DNA of 64,000 nucleotides from Eubacterium sp. OM08-24 (GTDB lineage: Bacteria > Bacillota > Clostridia > Oscillospirales > Acutalibacteraceae): assembly GCF_003438075.1 (NCBI RefSeq), contig NZ_QSTA01000001.1:930001-994000 (forward strand). The letters run 5' to 3'. The notes under the pieces were generated by a model, which saw only the letters and a list, made by a program, of their open reading frames with translations, did not search any database and had not been told where the DNA came from. Shown piece after piece: positions 35,008 to 43,631 of this stretch. Both the position numbers and the translations under genes were made by a program. Each line of letters opens with the position of its first letter. Position 1 is the stretch's first letter.

Positions 35008-36474
35008 TCATTTAATTCTTTTCAGACTGACAAATTCAATATAATCCATTCGATTTCCTGTTAATCCCTTAAATAATTCATACTGAGTTAAATTAGAATT
35101 TCCCGGAAGATATTTATTTGCCTCGAGATCAATCTGTGGACCTATAGGACCTTGTCTTACATTCAACTCGACACCAGGTCTTATTCGATATGTAGCAACC
35201 TTTCCGCAATCCGTTTTCCAACTACCCTTTATAGCCATATCATTTCTTGCAAAATCGACATTTGGAATATCTTCTTTTAAAGCAAATCCACCAGGTTCTC
35301 TAACACTTTGTTGCTCATCCAATACCATATTAAAAGTATCACCTTCCTTTAATATGAGTATATTTTCTTCCGAATTATATCCATCCGGCCAAGGGGATTG
35401 TTCTTTAACTAATTTTAAATAATCATCAATACTATTTTCTGGATTAGCATTTTTATATTCATTCCAAGTTTTCTCAGAACCTATTCCATTATTTTTCCAA
35501 AAGTCATCGTATCTGCTTGCATCTTCAGGGCTCATAGAATCGACAAAATTTTTATTATTTGTATTTTCTAAACCCGAATGAAAATCGTTTATTTTAAATT
35601 GAAGTCCCCCGCTTATACCACCTATAATTCCACCACTCAATACTCCGGAGAAACCTGATATAGCGATGTCATCTAAGGCACCATTGAGATTTCCGTGTTC
35701 TGCGAGATAGTCTATGGTTGTAACACACATATTTGAAACACCGTTTGACAAAGCACCTATTCCGGCTCCTCTGCCAATACTTCCAACCATAGACAATGCC
35801 GGTCCTGCTACAAATGTAAGTCCGCCTGTAATTGCTCCGCCAATTGCACCACCTACAGCACCATCAAAAGCTCCACTTTCAAACCCATCAAAAAATGATC
35901 CGCCTTGAATGGCACTGTTTATCCCTCCTGAGACACCTCCAATCACTGCTCCTAAAATAGCACCCCAGCAGGCTCCGGCGATAATTGCAGCACCTAAACC
36001 TGAACCGACACCTGTACAAAGCAAAACAACTGCAACTGCCACAAGAACTACTGTAGCAATAAATTTCCAATGCTCTTTGCACCACTCAACTGCCGATTGT
36101 ACACCATCACAAATGTGTTCAATAACACTTTTTTCGCATTCAGGTTTCAGATAAGAATACTTTGTGTAAAAATCTTCTTTTGATTTCTTTATTTCCTCTT
36201 CTGCCGCTGAATCTTTTCTTGATGCTGTTTCGATGAATTCACTAAGCTTATTATTTAACTTTTTTAAATCTTCGATTTTGGATTTTTCACTTTTTGACGA
36301 GGAGCTGATACTATCAACAGTATCCTGCAAATTGCAAGTACTGCTATCAACACCTTGAAGAGTATTTTTCAGTGTTCCAAGCTGAACATCCAAATTGCTT
36401 GATGATTTTATCAAATTATCTATCAGTCCGCCAACACCATTGACTTTTTCTTTGTATAGTGCTATTGTCGCCAC
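35008..36474 (-). CDS. Complete polymorphic T7SS toxin B without Hint domain
   Basis: The 488-aa protein has the shared targeting domain (TIALYKEKVNGVGG, ~1-130), a hydrophobic helix (FIATVVLVAVAVVLLCTG) and a Gly-zipper region to ~290. The tip is ~190 aa. The tip contains QSPWPDGYNSEENILILKEG, FARNDMAIKGSWKTD and VATYRIRPGVELNVRQGPIG followed by PQID. The order resembles TNT-type NAD glycohydrolase tips, though I cannot confirm. No Hint, so release must differ from the EndoU toxin. The Gly-rich part is nearly identical to orphan tip C. Ribosome site aggaggtttcaagtgg, start ATG. Confidence 0.8.
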   Translation of the reverse strand: MATIALYKEKVNGVGGLIDNLIKSSSNLDVQLGTLKNTLQGVDSSTCNLQDTVDSISSSSKSEKSKIEDLKKLNNKLSEFIETASRKDSAAEEEIKKSKEDFYTKYSYLKPECEKSVIEHICDGVQSAVEWCKEHWKFIATVVLVAVAVVLLCTGVGSGLGAAIIAGACWGAILGAVIGGVSGGINSAIQGGSFFDGFESGAFDGAVGGAIGGAITGGLTFVAGPALSMVGSIGRGAGIGALSNGVSNMCVTTIDYLAEHGNLNGALDDIAISGFSGVLSGGIIGGISGGLQFKINDFHSGLENTNNKNFVDSMSPEDASRYDDFWKNNGIGSEKTWNEYKNANPENSIDDYLKLVKEQSPWPDGYNSEENILILKEGDTFNMVLDEQQSVREPGGFALKEDIPNVDFARNDMAIKGSWKTDCGKVATYRIRPGVELNVRQGPIGPQIDLEANKYLPGNSNLTQYELFKGLTGNRMDYIEFVSLKRIK

Positions 36475-36574
36475 TTGAAACCTCCTACAAAAATAATCTT
36501 AACAAGATAACGTCTAATTTTTATTCTTTTATGAAATTATTTGCTATTTTTATAAGTTATTTTGCTTTCTCCTA

Positions 36575-37051
36575 TCAAATGTTTATCTTGTTTAATGAAT
36601 TTTTACAATATTTCGACATAACTTTATTATCTATTTTCCCATCAGCATATTTTTTCAAAAGGTATTCTACCATAATATCAAAACCTTCCATTTGCTTGTT
36701 CAGTTCCAGTTCTCTATTTCCAGCGGTTATAACCAAAGCGTACTGCGGACCACGCTTTATATTATTATGTTTGATATATTTTATTTTTTGAATCTCAGAA
36801 ATATTAAATTCATATTTTTGTCCAAATTTCGTTCTGACTTTAAAGTTATCTCCTATAACTCTAATCCTAAACAAACAAGTGGATAGGATTACCATTATGC
36901 TCGTAATAAATAAAAAGATGGCAAAAATCAAGCTTAATGCAAAATTATAACCAATTACAAACATTACAACACATAGTATTGTAAATACAAAATATATCAA
37001 CCCAAATCCTACTAAATCTTTTTTTAAAAATCTTACTTCTAAATTTTCCAT
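36575..37051 (-). CDS. Membrane immunity-like protein with PH-like domain
   Basis: The 158-aa protein has two membrane helices (LIYFVFTILCVVMFVIGYNF and LSLIFAIFLFITSIMVIL). A cytoplasmic beta-rich domain follows (FRIRVIGDNFKVRTKFGQKY ... LVITAGNRELELNK) of bacterial PH-like or DUF6560 style. The start is ATG 37051 behind aggtgag; a GTG at 37060 overlaps that site. It lies 20 bp after the 37072 toxin stop, so it is its immunity protein by position. A membrane immunity protein points to a membrane-acting toxin. Confidence 0.65.
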   Translation of the reverse strand: MENLEVRFLKKDLVGFGLIYFVFTILCVVMFVIGYNFALSLIFAIFLFITSIMVILSTCLFRIRVIGDNFKVRTKFGQKYEFNISEIQKIKYIKHNNIKRGPQYALVITAGNRELELNKQMEGFDIMVEYLLKKYADGKIDNKVMSKYCKNSLNKINI

Positions 37052-37071
37052 AACACTCACCTATGCGAAAA

Positions 37072-38157
37072 TTATTCTACAAGACTATCTTTTAAATTTC
37101 CTAAAATACCTTTAGGAACTTCAAAACCATAATCCCATATACCATTGATAAAATCAGCTCCTATACCTTTCATAATTGTCTTTATATTGACTCGACTCCT
37201 GTGTCTAAGAGATCTAATTGATTGCGTTTTCCAAACATGTTCCCAACTTCCTCTACCTTTGTTTATTCCTCTTATTCGTAATGGGAATCTATTACCCAAA
37301 TAATTTGTTGCACCTGTAGACAAAGCACCTACACCAAAAGAAAAGCCAGCATTAATCAAGATATCTGTAAAAGACATATTTTTCCCTTTTATAATAATAT
37401 CACCAAAATCATTAATAAGGGAGGCACCAACATCGCCAAATCCACCCACCAACATTTGTTTTGGAATTGATAATGCAATTTCACCAGCACCAGATAGCCA
37501 AGAACATAAACCACCAGCTATAGCACCAGATATGGCTCCACTAAATGCACCTTCTTCAAATCCGTCAAAAAAAGATTTCCCTGCAATGGTATTAAAAATT
37601 CCACCGCTTAATCCTCCTACTGCTGTTCCTATCAATACTCCTTTTGAGGCAGCTACAGCTACGGCAGCAATTGGACCTATTGCTGTCCCTGCCGTAAATA
37701 CGATAACAGCAATTGCAGCTACCACTAAAACTATTGTAACTAATAATTTCCAATGCTCTTTACACCACTCTGCTGCCGATTGTACACCATCACAAATGTG
37801 TTCAATAACACTTTTTTCGCATTCAGGTTTCAGATAAGAATACTTTGTGTAAAAATCTTCTTTTGATTTCTTTATTTCCTCTTCTGCCGCTGAATCTTTT
37901 CTTGATGCAGTCTCAATGAATTCGCTAAGCTTATTATTTAACTTTTTTAAATCTTCGATTTTGGATTTTTCACTTTTTGACGAGGAACTGATACTATCAA
38001 CAGTATCCTGCAAATTGCAAGTACTGCTGTCAACACCTTGAAGAGTATTTTTCAGTGTTCCAAGCTGAACATCCAAATTACTTGATGATTTTATCAAATT
38101 ATCTATCAGTCCGCCAACACCGTTTACCTTTTCTTTGTATAGTGTTATTGTCGCCAT
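37072..38157 (-). CDS. Complete polymorphic T7SS toxin A with short basic tip
   Basis: The 361-aa protein has the shared targeting domain (~1-130), a hydrophobic helix (LLVTIVLVVAAIAVIVFTAG), a Gly-zipper region (FFDGFEEGAFSGAISGAIAG) and a short tip of ~85 aa. The tip is basic: IRGINKGRGSWEHVWKTQSI, RSLRHRSRVNIKTIMKGIG and a hydrophobic end. No nuclease motif and no Hint are seen. The membrane immunity candidate downstream suggests a membrane-disrupting effector, an inference from context. Start ATG 38157, 16 bp after the preceding gene. Confidence 0.78.
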   Translation of the reverse strand: MATITLYKEKVNGVGGLIDNLIKSSSNLDVQLGTLKNTLQGVDSSTCNLQDTVDSISSSSKSEKSKIEDLKKLNNKLSEFIETASRKDSAAEEEIKKSKEDFYTKYSYLKPECEKSVIEHICDGVQSAAEWCKEHWKLLVTIVLVVAAIAVIVFTAGTAIGPIAAVAVAASKGVLIGTAVGGLSGGIFNTIAGKSFFDGFEEGAFSGAISGAIAGGLCSWLSGAGEIALSIPKQMLVGGFGDVGASLINDFGDIIIKGKNMSFTDILINAGFSFGVGALSTGATNYLGNRFPLRIRGINKGRGSWEHVWKTQSIRSLRHRSRVNIKTIMKGIGADFINGIWDYGFEVPKGILGNLKDSLVE

Positions 38158-38173
38158 AATTTATTCACTCAAA

Positions 38174-38752
38174 TCAATACATATGCTTTTTATGATATGC
38201 CATTTCAACAGCGGCATTATTCATAGTTCTTTGTTTCTCACTAACAATACACTGCAAGGAACGTTCTCTGTTTTTTTTATTTTCAAGTTCCGTTTGCAAA
38301 TTTTTTATTTGTGAATTTATATCATTAATTTTACCATTAACTAACGCTTGTGTTTTTTTCAAAGTTACAAAAGCGTTAGTTATATTGTTTTTAGACGAAC
38401 GATTAACACCATCAAAAACAGTTGTCAAATTTTGAGGTTTTCCTAAGGATGACTCTCCAATAGCAAGAAATCCATTTGATGCAGTTTCAAGTTTGGTTTC
38501 AGTATCCCTAATACTTTGATCAAATGAACCATTAGTTTTTACCGATTTAGATATTTCTTCTAAAGATGACAAATTACATTTTTTCTCAGCATTCAACTGA
38601 TTTATTTTGTTAATCAGTTGAGGCTTACGATTTCTTATGTCAATTATTTCATTTTCCGCACGTCGTTTCTCGTACGCAGCATTTTCATATCTGTTTTTAG
38701 CTTTATAATATTCTTCTTGATGTTTTTTCTGTTCCAAAGTCATATCAAGCAA
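38174..38752 (-). CDS. Coiled-coil accessory protein at the head of the toxin array
   Basis: The 192-aa protein is almost entirely coiled coil (EQKKHQEEYYKAKNRYENAA, INKINQLNAEKKCNLSSLEE, INDINSQIKNLQTELENKKN) and ends AVEMAYHKKHMY. Helical proteins of this kind (DUF5082/DUF3958-type, Lap proteins) are encoded beside LXG toxins and act as targeting partners that help recruit them to EssC. It is the first gene behind the strong promoter at 38809-38837. TTG 38752 or ATG 38743 could be the start (ribosome site gaggaag). Only one such gene serves several toxins with near-identical N-termini, which would fit a shared partner. Confidence 0.7.
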   Translation of the reverse strand: MLDMTLEQKKHQEEYYKAKNRYENAAYEKRRAENEIIDIRNRKPQLINKINQLNAEKKCNLSSLEEISKSVKTNGSFDQSIRDTETKLETASNGFLAIGESSLGKPQNLTTVFDGVNRSSKNNITNAFVTLKKTQALVNGKINDINSQIKNLQTELENKKNRERSLQCIVSEKQRTMNNAAVEMAYHKKHMY

Positions 38753-38808
38753 AACTTCCTCTCACAAATCAACAATAAAAAAACAAGCATTGATAATAAT
38801 ACAAATAA

Positions 38809-38837
38809 ATTTTAACATCATATAGATTGTATGTCAA
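38809..38837 (-). promoter_or_regulatory. Sigma-A-type promoter of the toxin array/T7SS locus
   Basis: Perfect TTGACA (38832-38837 on the - strand) is 17 bp from TAAAAT (38809-38814). It lies ~60 bp upstream of the first gene. All 30 kb downstream are on the same strand. Confidence 0.8.
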
Positions 38838-39167
38838 TAATAGTTGAATAGTTTTTACGACAAATCGCAAAACATTAGTGCTTTTTTCGTAATTATTATA
38901 TCAGTTTTTAGATATATTGTACTATTTTTTATATCAATTAATTTCAAAATACAAGCATAAAATTTAAAGGTTCTCTAACTTCAATTATGTTAATACTTGC
39001 TAAATTCAACCGTTATCGTTATTAAAAATATATTTTAATTTAAACATACACCATTGTAGCAAATTGATCATTATGCTATAATAAAATCATCTTTTAACCC
39101 CATTAACGATAGCTTGAATCGGTAGCAATAGTTCCAATAAAGAATTATAACAAGCAAAAATCCATTT

Positions 39168-39233
39168 TGCACCCCCCTACTAAAAAGTTATCGTTATAAG
39201 GTTGATTTTGGAAGTAGTCTGCACCCCCCTAAC
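39168..39233. repeat. Two direct copies of tgcacccccctam in a gene-free stretch
   Basis: The region 38838-39389 has no gene. It holds two direct copies of tgcacccccctam (from 39168 and 39220, 52 bp apart) and three degenerate tatcgtta/taacgata words nearby. They may be remnants of a mobile-element end. Nothing else is recognised here. Confidence 0.4.
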
Positions 39234-39389
39234 TGACTACTATTTGACTACTTTTGAAAAATCTAATATGCCACATTTTGCCTTGATTTGCGTGTTTTGA
39301 GAAAATTTTAAAAGTGATACTCATTCCTGTTATACTCAAATTGCCCTTGCAAACCTCGGCATATTACGGCAAATCGGGAGGATTTTGAT

Positions 39390-39860
39390 ATGATAAGGAT
39401 AATGTTTGTGTGCCATGGGAATATTTGCCGTTCACCTATGGCGGAATTTGTAATGAAGAAAATTGTTGCCGAAAACGGTCTTGCCGATGAATTTCGGATT
39501 AACTCCTCTGCGACAAGCACAGAGGAAATCGGCAACGGCATACATCGTGGAACGAAAGCAAAATTAACCGAGATGAACATACCTTTCACCTCGCACCATG
39601 CAGTGCAAATCACTAAGTCAGAGTACGAAGAATACGATTACATAGTTGCAATGGATTCTATGAATTTGCGAAATTTGCAGAGAATAGTCGGATTTGACAG
39701 TGAAAAGAAAATTCACCGCCTGCTTGATTTTACAAACTATCCGAGAGATGTTGCAGACCCATGGTATACGGGCAATTTTGATGTTACATACACTGACATT
39801 GAAAACGGCTGTAACGCACTTTTCAAATATATTTTATCGCACGATTTTAAACAAAACTGA
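39390..39860 (+). CDS. Low-molecular-weight protein tyrosine phosphatase
   Basis: The 156-aa protein starts IMFVCHGNICRSPMAEF, the LMW-PTP signature (C-x5-R-S; nucleophile Cys8, Arg14). The general-acid loop is DVADPWYTGNFD (Asp-Pro-Trp). Length is normal for the family. It dephosphorylates tyrosine on bacterial kinases or other proteins. The ATG follows gggaggatttt. It stands alone and ends at a bidirectional terminator shared with the SASP gene. Confidence 0.93.
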   Translation: MIRIMFVCHGNICRSPMAEFVMKKIVAENGLADEFRINSSATSTEEIGNGIHRGTKAKLTEMNIPFTSHHAVQITKSEYEEYDYIVAMDSMNLRNLQRIVGFDSEKKIHRLLDFTNYPRDVADPWYTGNFDVTYTDIENGCNALFKYILSHDFKQN

Positions 39861-39889
39861 TATTTTGAAAATTTTTGCACAAAATAAAC

Positions 39890-39930
39890 ATCGGAGCATA
39901 CAGCGTTTTGCCATATGCTCCGATATATTT
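39890..39930. terminator. Bidirectional terminator between LMW-PTP and SASP genes
   Basis: A perfect 11-bp stem (atcggagcata / tatgctccgat) with a 13-nt loop is followed by an AT-rich T tract on the + strand; it lies between convergent genes. Confidence 0.75.
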
Positions 39931-39954
39931 TTATGATTTATTCTTTAAATCAAA

Positions 39955-40152
39955 TTATTTCATACTGTTTTCGTATGACTCAATCATCTTTTTAACCATC
40001 TGTCCGCCTACTGAACCGGCTTCTCTTGAGGTTAAATCGCCGTTATAACCCTGCTTGAGGTTTACGCCTACTTCGTTAGCACATTCCATCTTAAAGCGTT
40101 CCATTGCTTCCTTTGCCTGCGGTACATTAAGCTGATTGTTATTGCTTGACAT
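39955..40152 (-). CDS. Small acid-soluble spore protein, alpha/beta type
   Basis: The 65-aa protein fits the alpha/beta SASP family: a first helix ending in the GPR protease site region (FKMECANEVGVNL), followed by NGDLTSREAGSVGGQMVKKM, the DNA-binding helix-turn-helix core. SASPs coat spore DNA in the A-like form and protect it. The ATG follows aaaggagaaaat. Presence implies a spore former. Expression would need sigma-G; I did not identify a sigma-G promoter. Confidence 0.93.
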   Translation of the reverse strand: MSSNNNQLNVPQAKEAMERFKMECANEVGVNLKQGYNGDLTSREAGSVGGQMVKKMIESYENSMK

Positions 40153-40227
40153 ATTGATTTTCTCCTTTTGTTAAATATTTTTTAATTAATTTTATATTTT
40201 AAGCGTCAGGTTCAACCTCTTGATTTC

Positions 40228-40264
40228 CTTCCGCAATAGTATTGTTTGCGGAAGATTTCTTTTT
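40228..40264 (+). terminator. Terminator-shaped hairpin with no + strand gene before it
   Basis: cttccgcaa (40228-40236) pairs with ttgcggaag (40246-40254) and is followed by atttcttttta. No + strand gene precedes it within 360 bp, so it may belong to an unseen small RNA or be a SASP upstream element. Confidence 0.4.
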
Positions 40265-40304
40265 ATAATATGTAATTTTTTCATATAAAAATCAATTCAC
40301 AAAA

Positions 40305-40341
40305 CAAAAAAGACGGCAATTTCAATAAACTACCGTCTTTT
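40305..40341 (-). terminator. Terminator of the 40351 membrane protein gene
   Basis: aaaagacgg / ccgtctttt stem with T run on the - strand, 10 bp after the stop. Confidence 0.8.
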
Positions 40342-40350
40342 ATCAATGTA

Positions 40351-41085
40351 TTACGCCATACCAAAATAACTTAACAAATTAAAGCCTGTCGGGAGCGGAA
40401 TTGTAATCATATATATGGTTGCAAACAAGAAACCTGCTATTGCTACGCACAATACAATAGTTCTGTTTGGCAAGCGTTTGAATGTTCCCACAATACCAAG
40501 CATAAACAAAACAACCGAATAAATTACAGTCACGAGTCCGTAAGCGTCACCGTTTGCGTTATCTTTTTTTCCCTGCTCAAGCAAAGTGTTTGACTCCTCG
40601 AGCACAGAATTTGCATCTGCAAAATAGCTGTCAACATAACCGTCCTTTGTAAACGGCGATACATTTTCTTTCTGATCTAATGCCCAATTAATAGCGTCAA
40701 GGAATTCATCGGAACAGTTATCATTCATAAGCTGCTCAAGCTGATACTGATACTTTTCCATTTCATCCTTGTCGTTCTTTTGCTCTGCATAAACATAATT
40801 AAGATTTGCCTGGTTAATTTCATTCCAAGTCATCATATCCTGCATAAGGCTTTGTGAAGCCTCGTTCCATCTTGAGTTGCCGTCAGCAGCCATATTATTA
40901 CTTTGTGTGTAATTTGTTGCCTGATTTCCGCCATGCAGTGAGCCTATCCATGACGCCCACGCTGTTGCAAGTGCCGTTACGCCTAAAAAAATCGCCACTA
41001 TAATTTCAAGTATATCTTCCCTGCTTTTTTTAGACTTAATCCTCTCTTTGCTGATTGCCTTGTCCGCATTTGAATTTTCTGCCAT
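40351..41085 (-). CDS. Membrane protein with long external loop, unknown (DUF4337-like layout)
   Basis: The protein (244 aa from ATG 41085, behind ggaggaaaacaat) has one membrane helix near the start (ILEIIVAIFLGVTALATAWA), a ~120-aa polar helical loop (NEASQSLMQDMMTWNEINQA, NDKDEMEKYQYQLEQLMNDN) and two helices at the end (LVTVIYSVVLFMLGIVG and IVLCVAIAGFLFATIYMI). The layout resembles DUF4337-type proteins. It has its own terminator and no operon partners. Function unknown. Confidence 0.65.
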   Translation of the reverse strand: MAENSNADKAISKERIKSKKSREDILEIIVAIFLGVTALATAWASWIGSLHGGNQATNYTQSNNMAADGNSRWNEASQSLMQDMMTWNEINQANLNYVYAEQKNDKDEMEKYQYQLEQLMNDNCSDEFLDAINWALDQKENVSPFTKDGYVDSYFADANSVLEESNTLLEQGKKDNANGDAYGLVTVIYSVVLFMLGIVGTFKRLPNRTIVLCVAIAGFLFATIYMITIPLPTGFNLLSYFGMA

Positions 41086-41197
41086 ATTGTTTTCCTCCAA
41101 ATTAATTATTTATTAACACAATATTACATAATTTGATAAGCAATTTCAACAATTTGACATTAAAATCAATTAATTGGCAAAATAATCAATAATATTG

Positions 41198-41235
41198 CAA
41201 AAAACCGGCAGTAAAACTTAATTCACTGCCGGTTT
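41198..41235 (-). terminator. Terminator of pheST
   Basis: Perfect 11-bp stem aaaccggcagt / actgccggttt, 16 bp after the pheT stop, with a T4 tract on the - strand. Confidence 0.8.
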
Positions 41236-41250
41236 GGGGTCAATTTAAAA

Positions 41251-43617
41251 TTATCTCAAATTTACGCCGATTTTTGCGAGGTTTGCTATGATTTCGTCCA
41301 TTACTGTCTGAACCTCAGCCGATGCAAGAGTTCTTTCGGCTGATGAAAATTCAAAGCGGATTGTGATACTGTGAACTGTATCAGTATCGTAAGTATCTAC
41401 AATTTTTGTACCCTTTAAAATGCCCTCGCCCTTGCCGATCCAGCACTTGCTGAGATCCTCAAAGAAGAGCTTTTCAGGTACAACAACGCTGATATCATAG
41501 TCGATTGTTGGGAATTTTGACGGCTCATCGTAAACGATTGGTGCGGTTTGAGCGTCTGTAAATGCGTTCATATCAATCTCGGCAAATACTACGCTTGCTT
41601 TTTTATCAAGCTTTTTGCCAACAGTCGGGTGCACAATGCCGATTGTACCGATCTCCTCGTTGTCAATCATAATTGTGTAGAGGTTTACAGGGTGCTCATA
41701 GCTGTGTGTCGGCTCTGCTTTCTTAAAGCCGAGTGACTTGTGCTTAATATCCTCTGCAAGCACAACGAGCATATCTCTTAACTCAAAGTAAAGAGTTTTA
41801 ATATCCTTTGTTTTGCTGAAAAGTGTAACTGCAAGTTTCTTCTGCTCAATGCAAAGGTTGTTTTCGTCAAGTCCCTTTACAACTCTGCCGATTTCAAAAA
41901 TGCCGAAATCGCTTGAATATGAAGTATTCGACTTAACCTGACAAAGCTGTGTAGGAATAATTGAATTTCTGATTGTTTCAATGTTAGGGTTAGTTGCGTT
42001 TGCAAGTTTAACATTGTTTTCAACCTCAATTCCGAGTGCTTTAAGCTCATCATTATATGCCCATACATATGAATGAACCTCGTGGAGGTTGTATCTCTGA
42101 ACAAGAATATCCTTAATTTTATCTTCGTTGCTCTTTAATTCGCCTGTTCTTACAGGATAAAGAGGTGAACGGGTTGTATGGACGGCAAAGTTATCATAAC
42201 CGTAAATTCTTGTGATTTCCTCAATAATATCTGCCTTGATAGTAACATCTTTTGTAGCTCTCCAAGACGGAACCGTTACTGTGAAATCATCACCTGCAAG
42301 CTGAACGCCAAAACCGAGGCTCTCAAGAGTTTGTACGATTCTGTCATTGCTGATTTCAATACCTGTATAGCGGTCAACAAAAGCCTTGTCAAATTCAAGA
42401 GTAACCTTTTCATAATGGAAAGCGTACTCGTCGGTAAGGCTTGAAACCACCTTAATATCGCTGTCATATGTCTTTAAAAGTTTAACAAATCTTGCGATTG
42501 CAACAGTTGTCATTTCAGGGTCAAGACACTTTTCGTAGCGAATAGATGCGTCTGTTCTGTGAGCAAGTCTTACTGTTGACTTACGAACTGAAACCGCATT
42601 GAATGTTGCCGACTCAAGTGTAAGAGTTGTTGTATCGTCAACAATTTCCGAATCAATACCGCCCATAATACCTGCAATGGCAACAGGAGTGTTATCGTTG
42701 CAGATCATAAGTGTATTTTCGTCAATGTTTCTGTCAACACCGTCAAGTGTACGGAATACAAACGGCTTGTCAAAACGCTTAATGCGGATTTTCTCTACCT
42801 TTCTTGAATCGAAAGCGTGCATTGGCTGACCCATTTCAAGCATAAGGTAGTTTGTAAGGTCTGCAAGGAAATTAATACCACGAAGTCCGCAGTAGTAAAG
42901 TCTGATTCTCATATTTACAGGGCTGACATTTCTCTTAATGTTCTCCACCTGCAAACAGCTGTAACGCTGACAAAGCGGATCTTCAATCTTCATATCAACC
43001 TTTTTAAGCTCGTTGTAAGCTGTAAGATCTTCAACCTCAAGCGGCTTTAATTCTCTGCCTGCAAGAGCCGCAAACTCTCTTGCTATGCCGTAGTGTCCCC
43101 AAAGGTCAGGACGGTTTGTAAGTGACTTGTTGTCTACCTCAAAAACAATATCATCAATCTGATAAAGCTCCTTAATATCTGTACCGTTGGCAACATCATC
43201 TGTAATATCCATAATGCCTGAGTTGTCGTCGCTTATGCCGATTTCAGCCTCACTACAACACATACCGTATGAAGTATAACCTGCGAGCGGACGAGGTGCT
43301 ATTGTAATTTCACCGAGCTTTGCACCAACCTTTGCAAAAGCGGTTTTCATACCAACTCTTACATTTGGCGCACCGCATACAACATCAACAAGTTCGCTTT
43401 CACCTGCGTCAACCTTGAGCAAGTGAAGTTTCTTTGACTCGGGATGATTTTCGATAGACTTAATCTCAGCTACAACAACACCGCTTAATTCTGAACCCTT
43501 GAAGAAAATTTCGTTTTCAACCTCAGCAGTCGAGAGAGAAAACTGATGAATAAGCTCAACCTTGTCAAGTCCTGATAAATCAACAAAGTCAGAAATCCAG
43601 TTCATTGATAAAAACAT
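41251..43617 (-). CDS. pheT: Phenylalanyl-tRNA synthetase beta subunit
   Basis: The 788-aa protein has all parts of bacterial PheT. These are an OB tRNA-binding domain (~40-150; EIKSIENHPESKKLHLLKVD), the B3/B4 editing region (FEVDNKSLTNRPDLWGHYGI and later LMLEMGQPMHAFD), B5 (TKDVTIKADIIEEITRIYGY) and the C-terminal ferredoxin-like anticodon-binding domain (PSKFPTIDYDISVVVPEKL to EIIANLAKIGVNLR). It forms the alpha2-beta2 enzyme with PheS that charges tRNA-Phe. It follows pheS by 14 bp and shares its T-box leader. Confidence 0.97.
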   Translation of the reverse strand: MFLSMNWISDFVDLSGLDKVELIHQFSLSTAEVENEIFFKGSELSGVVVAEIKSIENHPESKKLHLLKVDAGESELVDVVCGAPNVRVGMKTAFAKVGAKLGEITIAPRPLAGYTSYGMCCSEAEIGISDDNSGIMDITDDVANGTDIKELYQIDDIVFEVDNKSLTNRPDLWGHYGIAREFAALAGRELKPLEVEDLTAYNELKKVDMKIEDPLCQRYSCLQVENIKRNVSPVNMRIRLYYCGLRGINFLADLTNYLMLEMGQPMHAFDSRKVEKIRIKRFDKPFVFRTLDGVDRNIDENTLMICNDNTPVAIAGIMGGIDSEIVDDTTTLTLESATFNAVSVRKSTVRLAHRTDASIRYEKCLDPEMTTVAIARFVKLLKTYDSDIKVVSSLTDEYAFHYEKVTLEFDKAFVDRYTGIEISNDRIVQTLESLGFGVQLAGDDFTVTVPSWRATKDVTIKADIIEEITRIYGYDNFAVHTTRSPLYPVRTGELKSNEDKIKDILVQRYNLHEVHSYVWAYNDELKALGIEVENNVKLANATNPNIETIRNSIIPTQLCQVKSNTSYSSDFGIFEIGRVVKGLDENNLCIEQKKLAVTLFSKTKDIKTLYFELRDMLVVLAEDIKHKSLGFKKAEPTHSYEHPVNLYTIMIDNEEIGTIGIVHPTVGKKLDKKASVVFAEIDMNAFTDAQTAPIVYDEPSKFPTIDYDISVVVPEKLFFEDLSKCWIGKGEGILKGTKIVDTYDTDTVHSITIRFEFSSAERTLASAEVQTVMDEIIANLAKIGVNLR

Positions 43618-43631
43618 TACTATTCTCCCCC

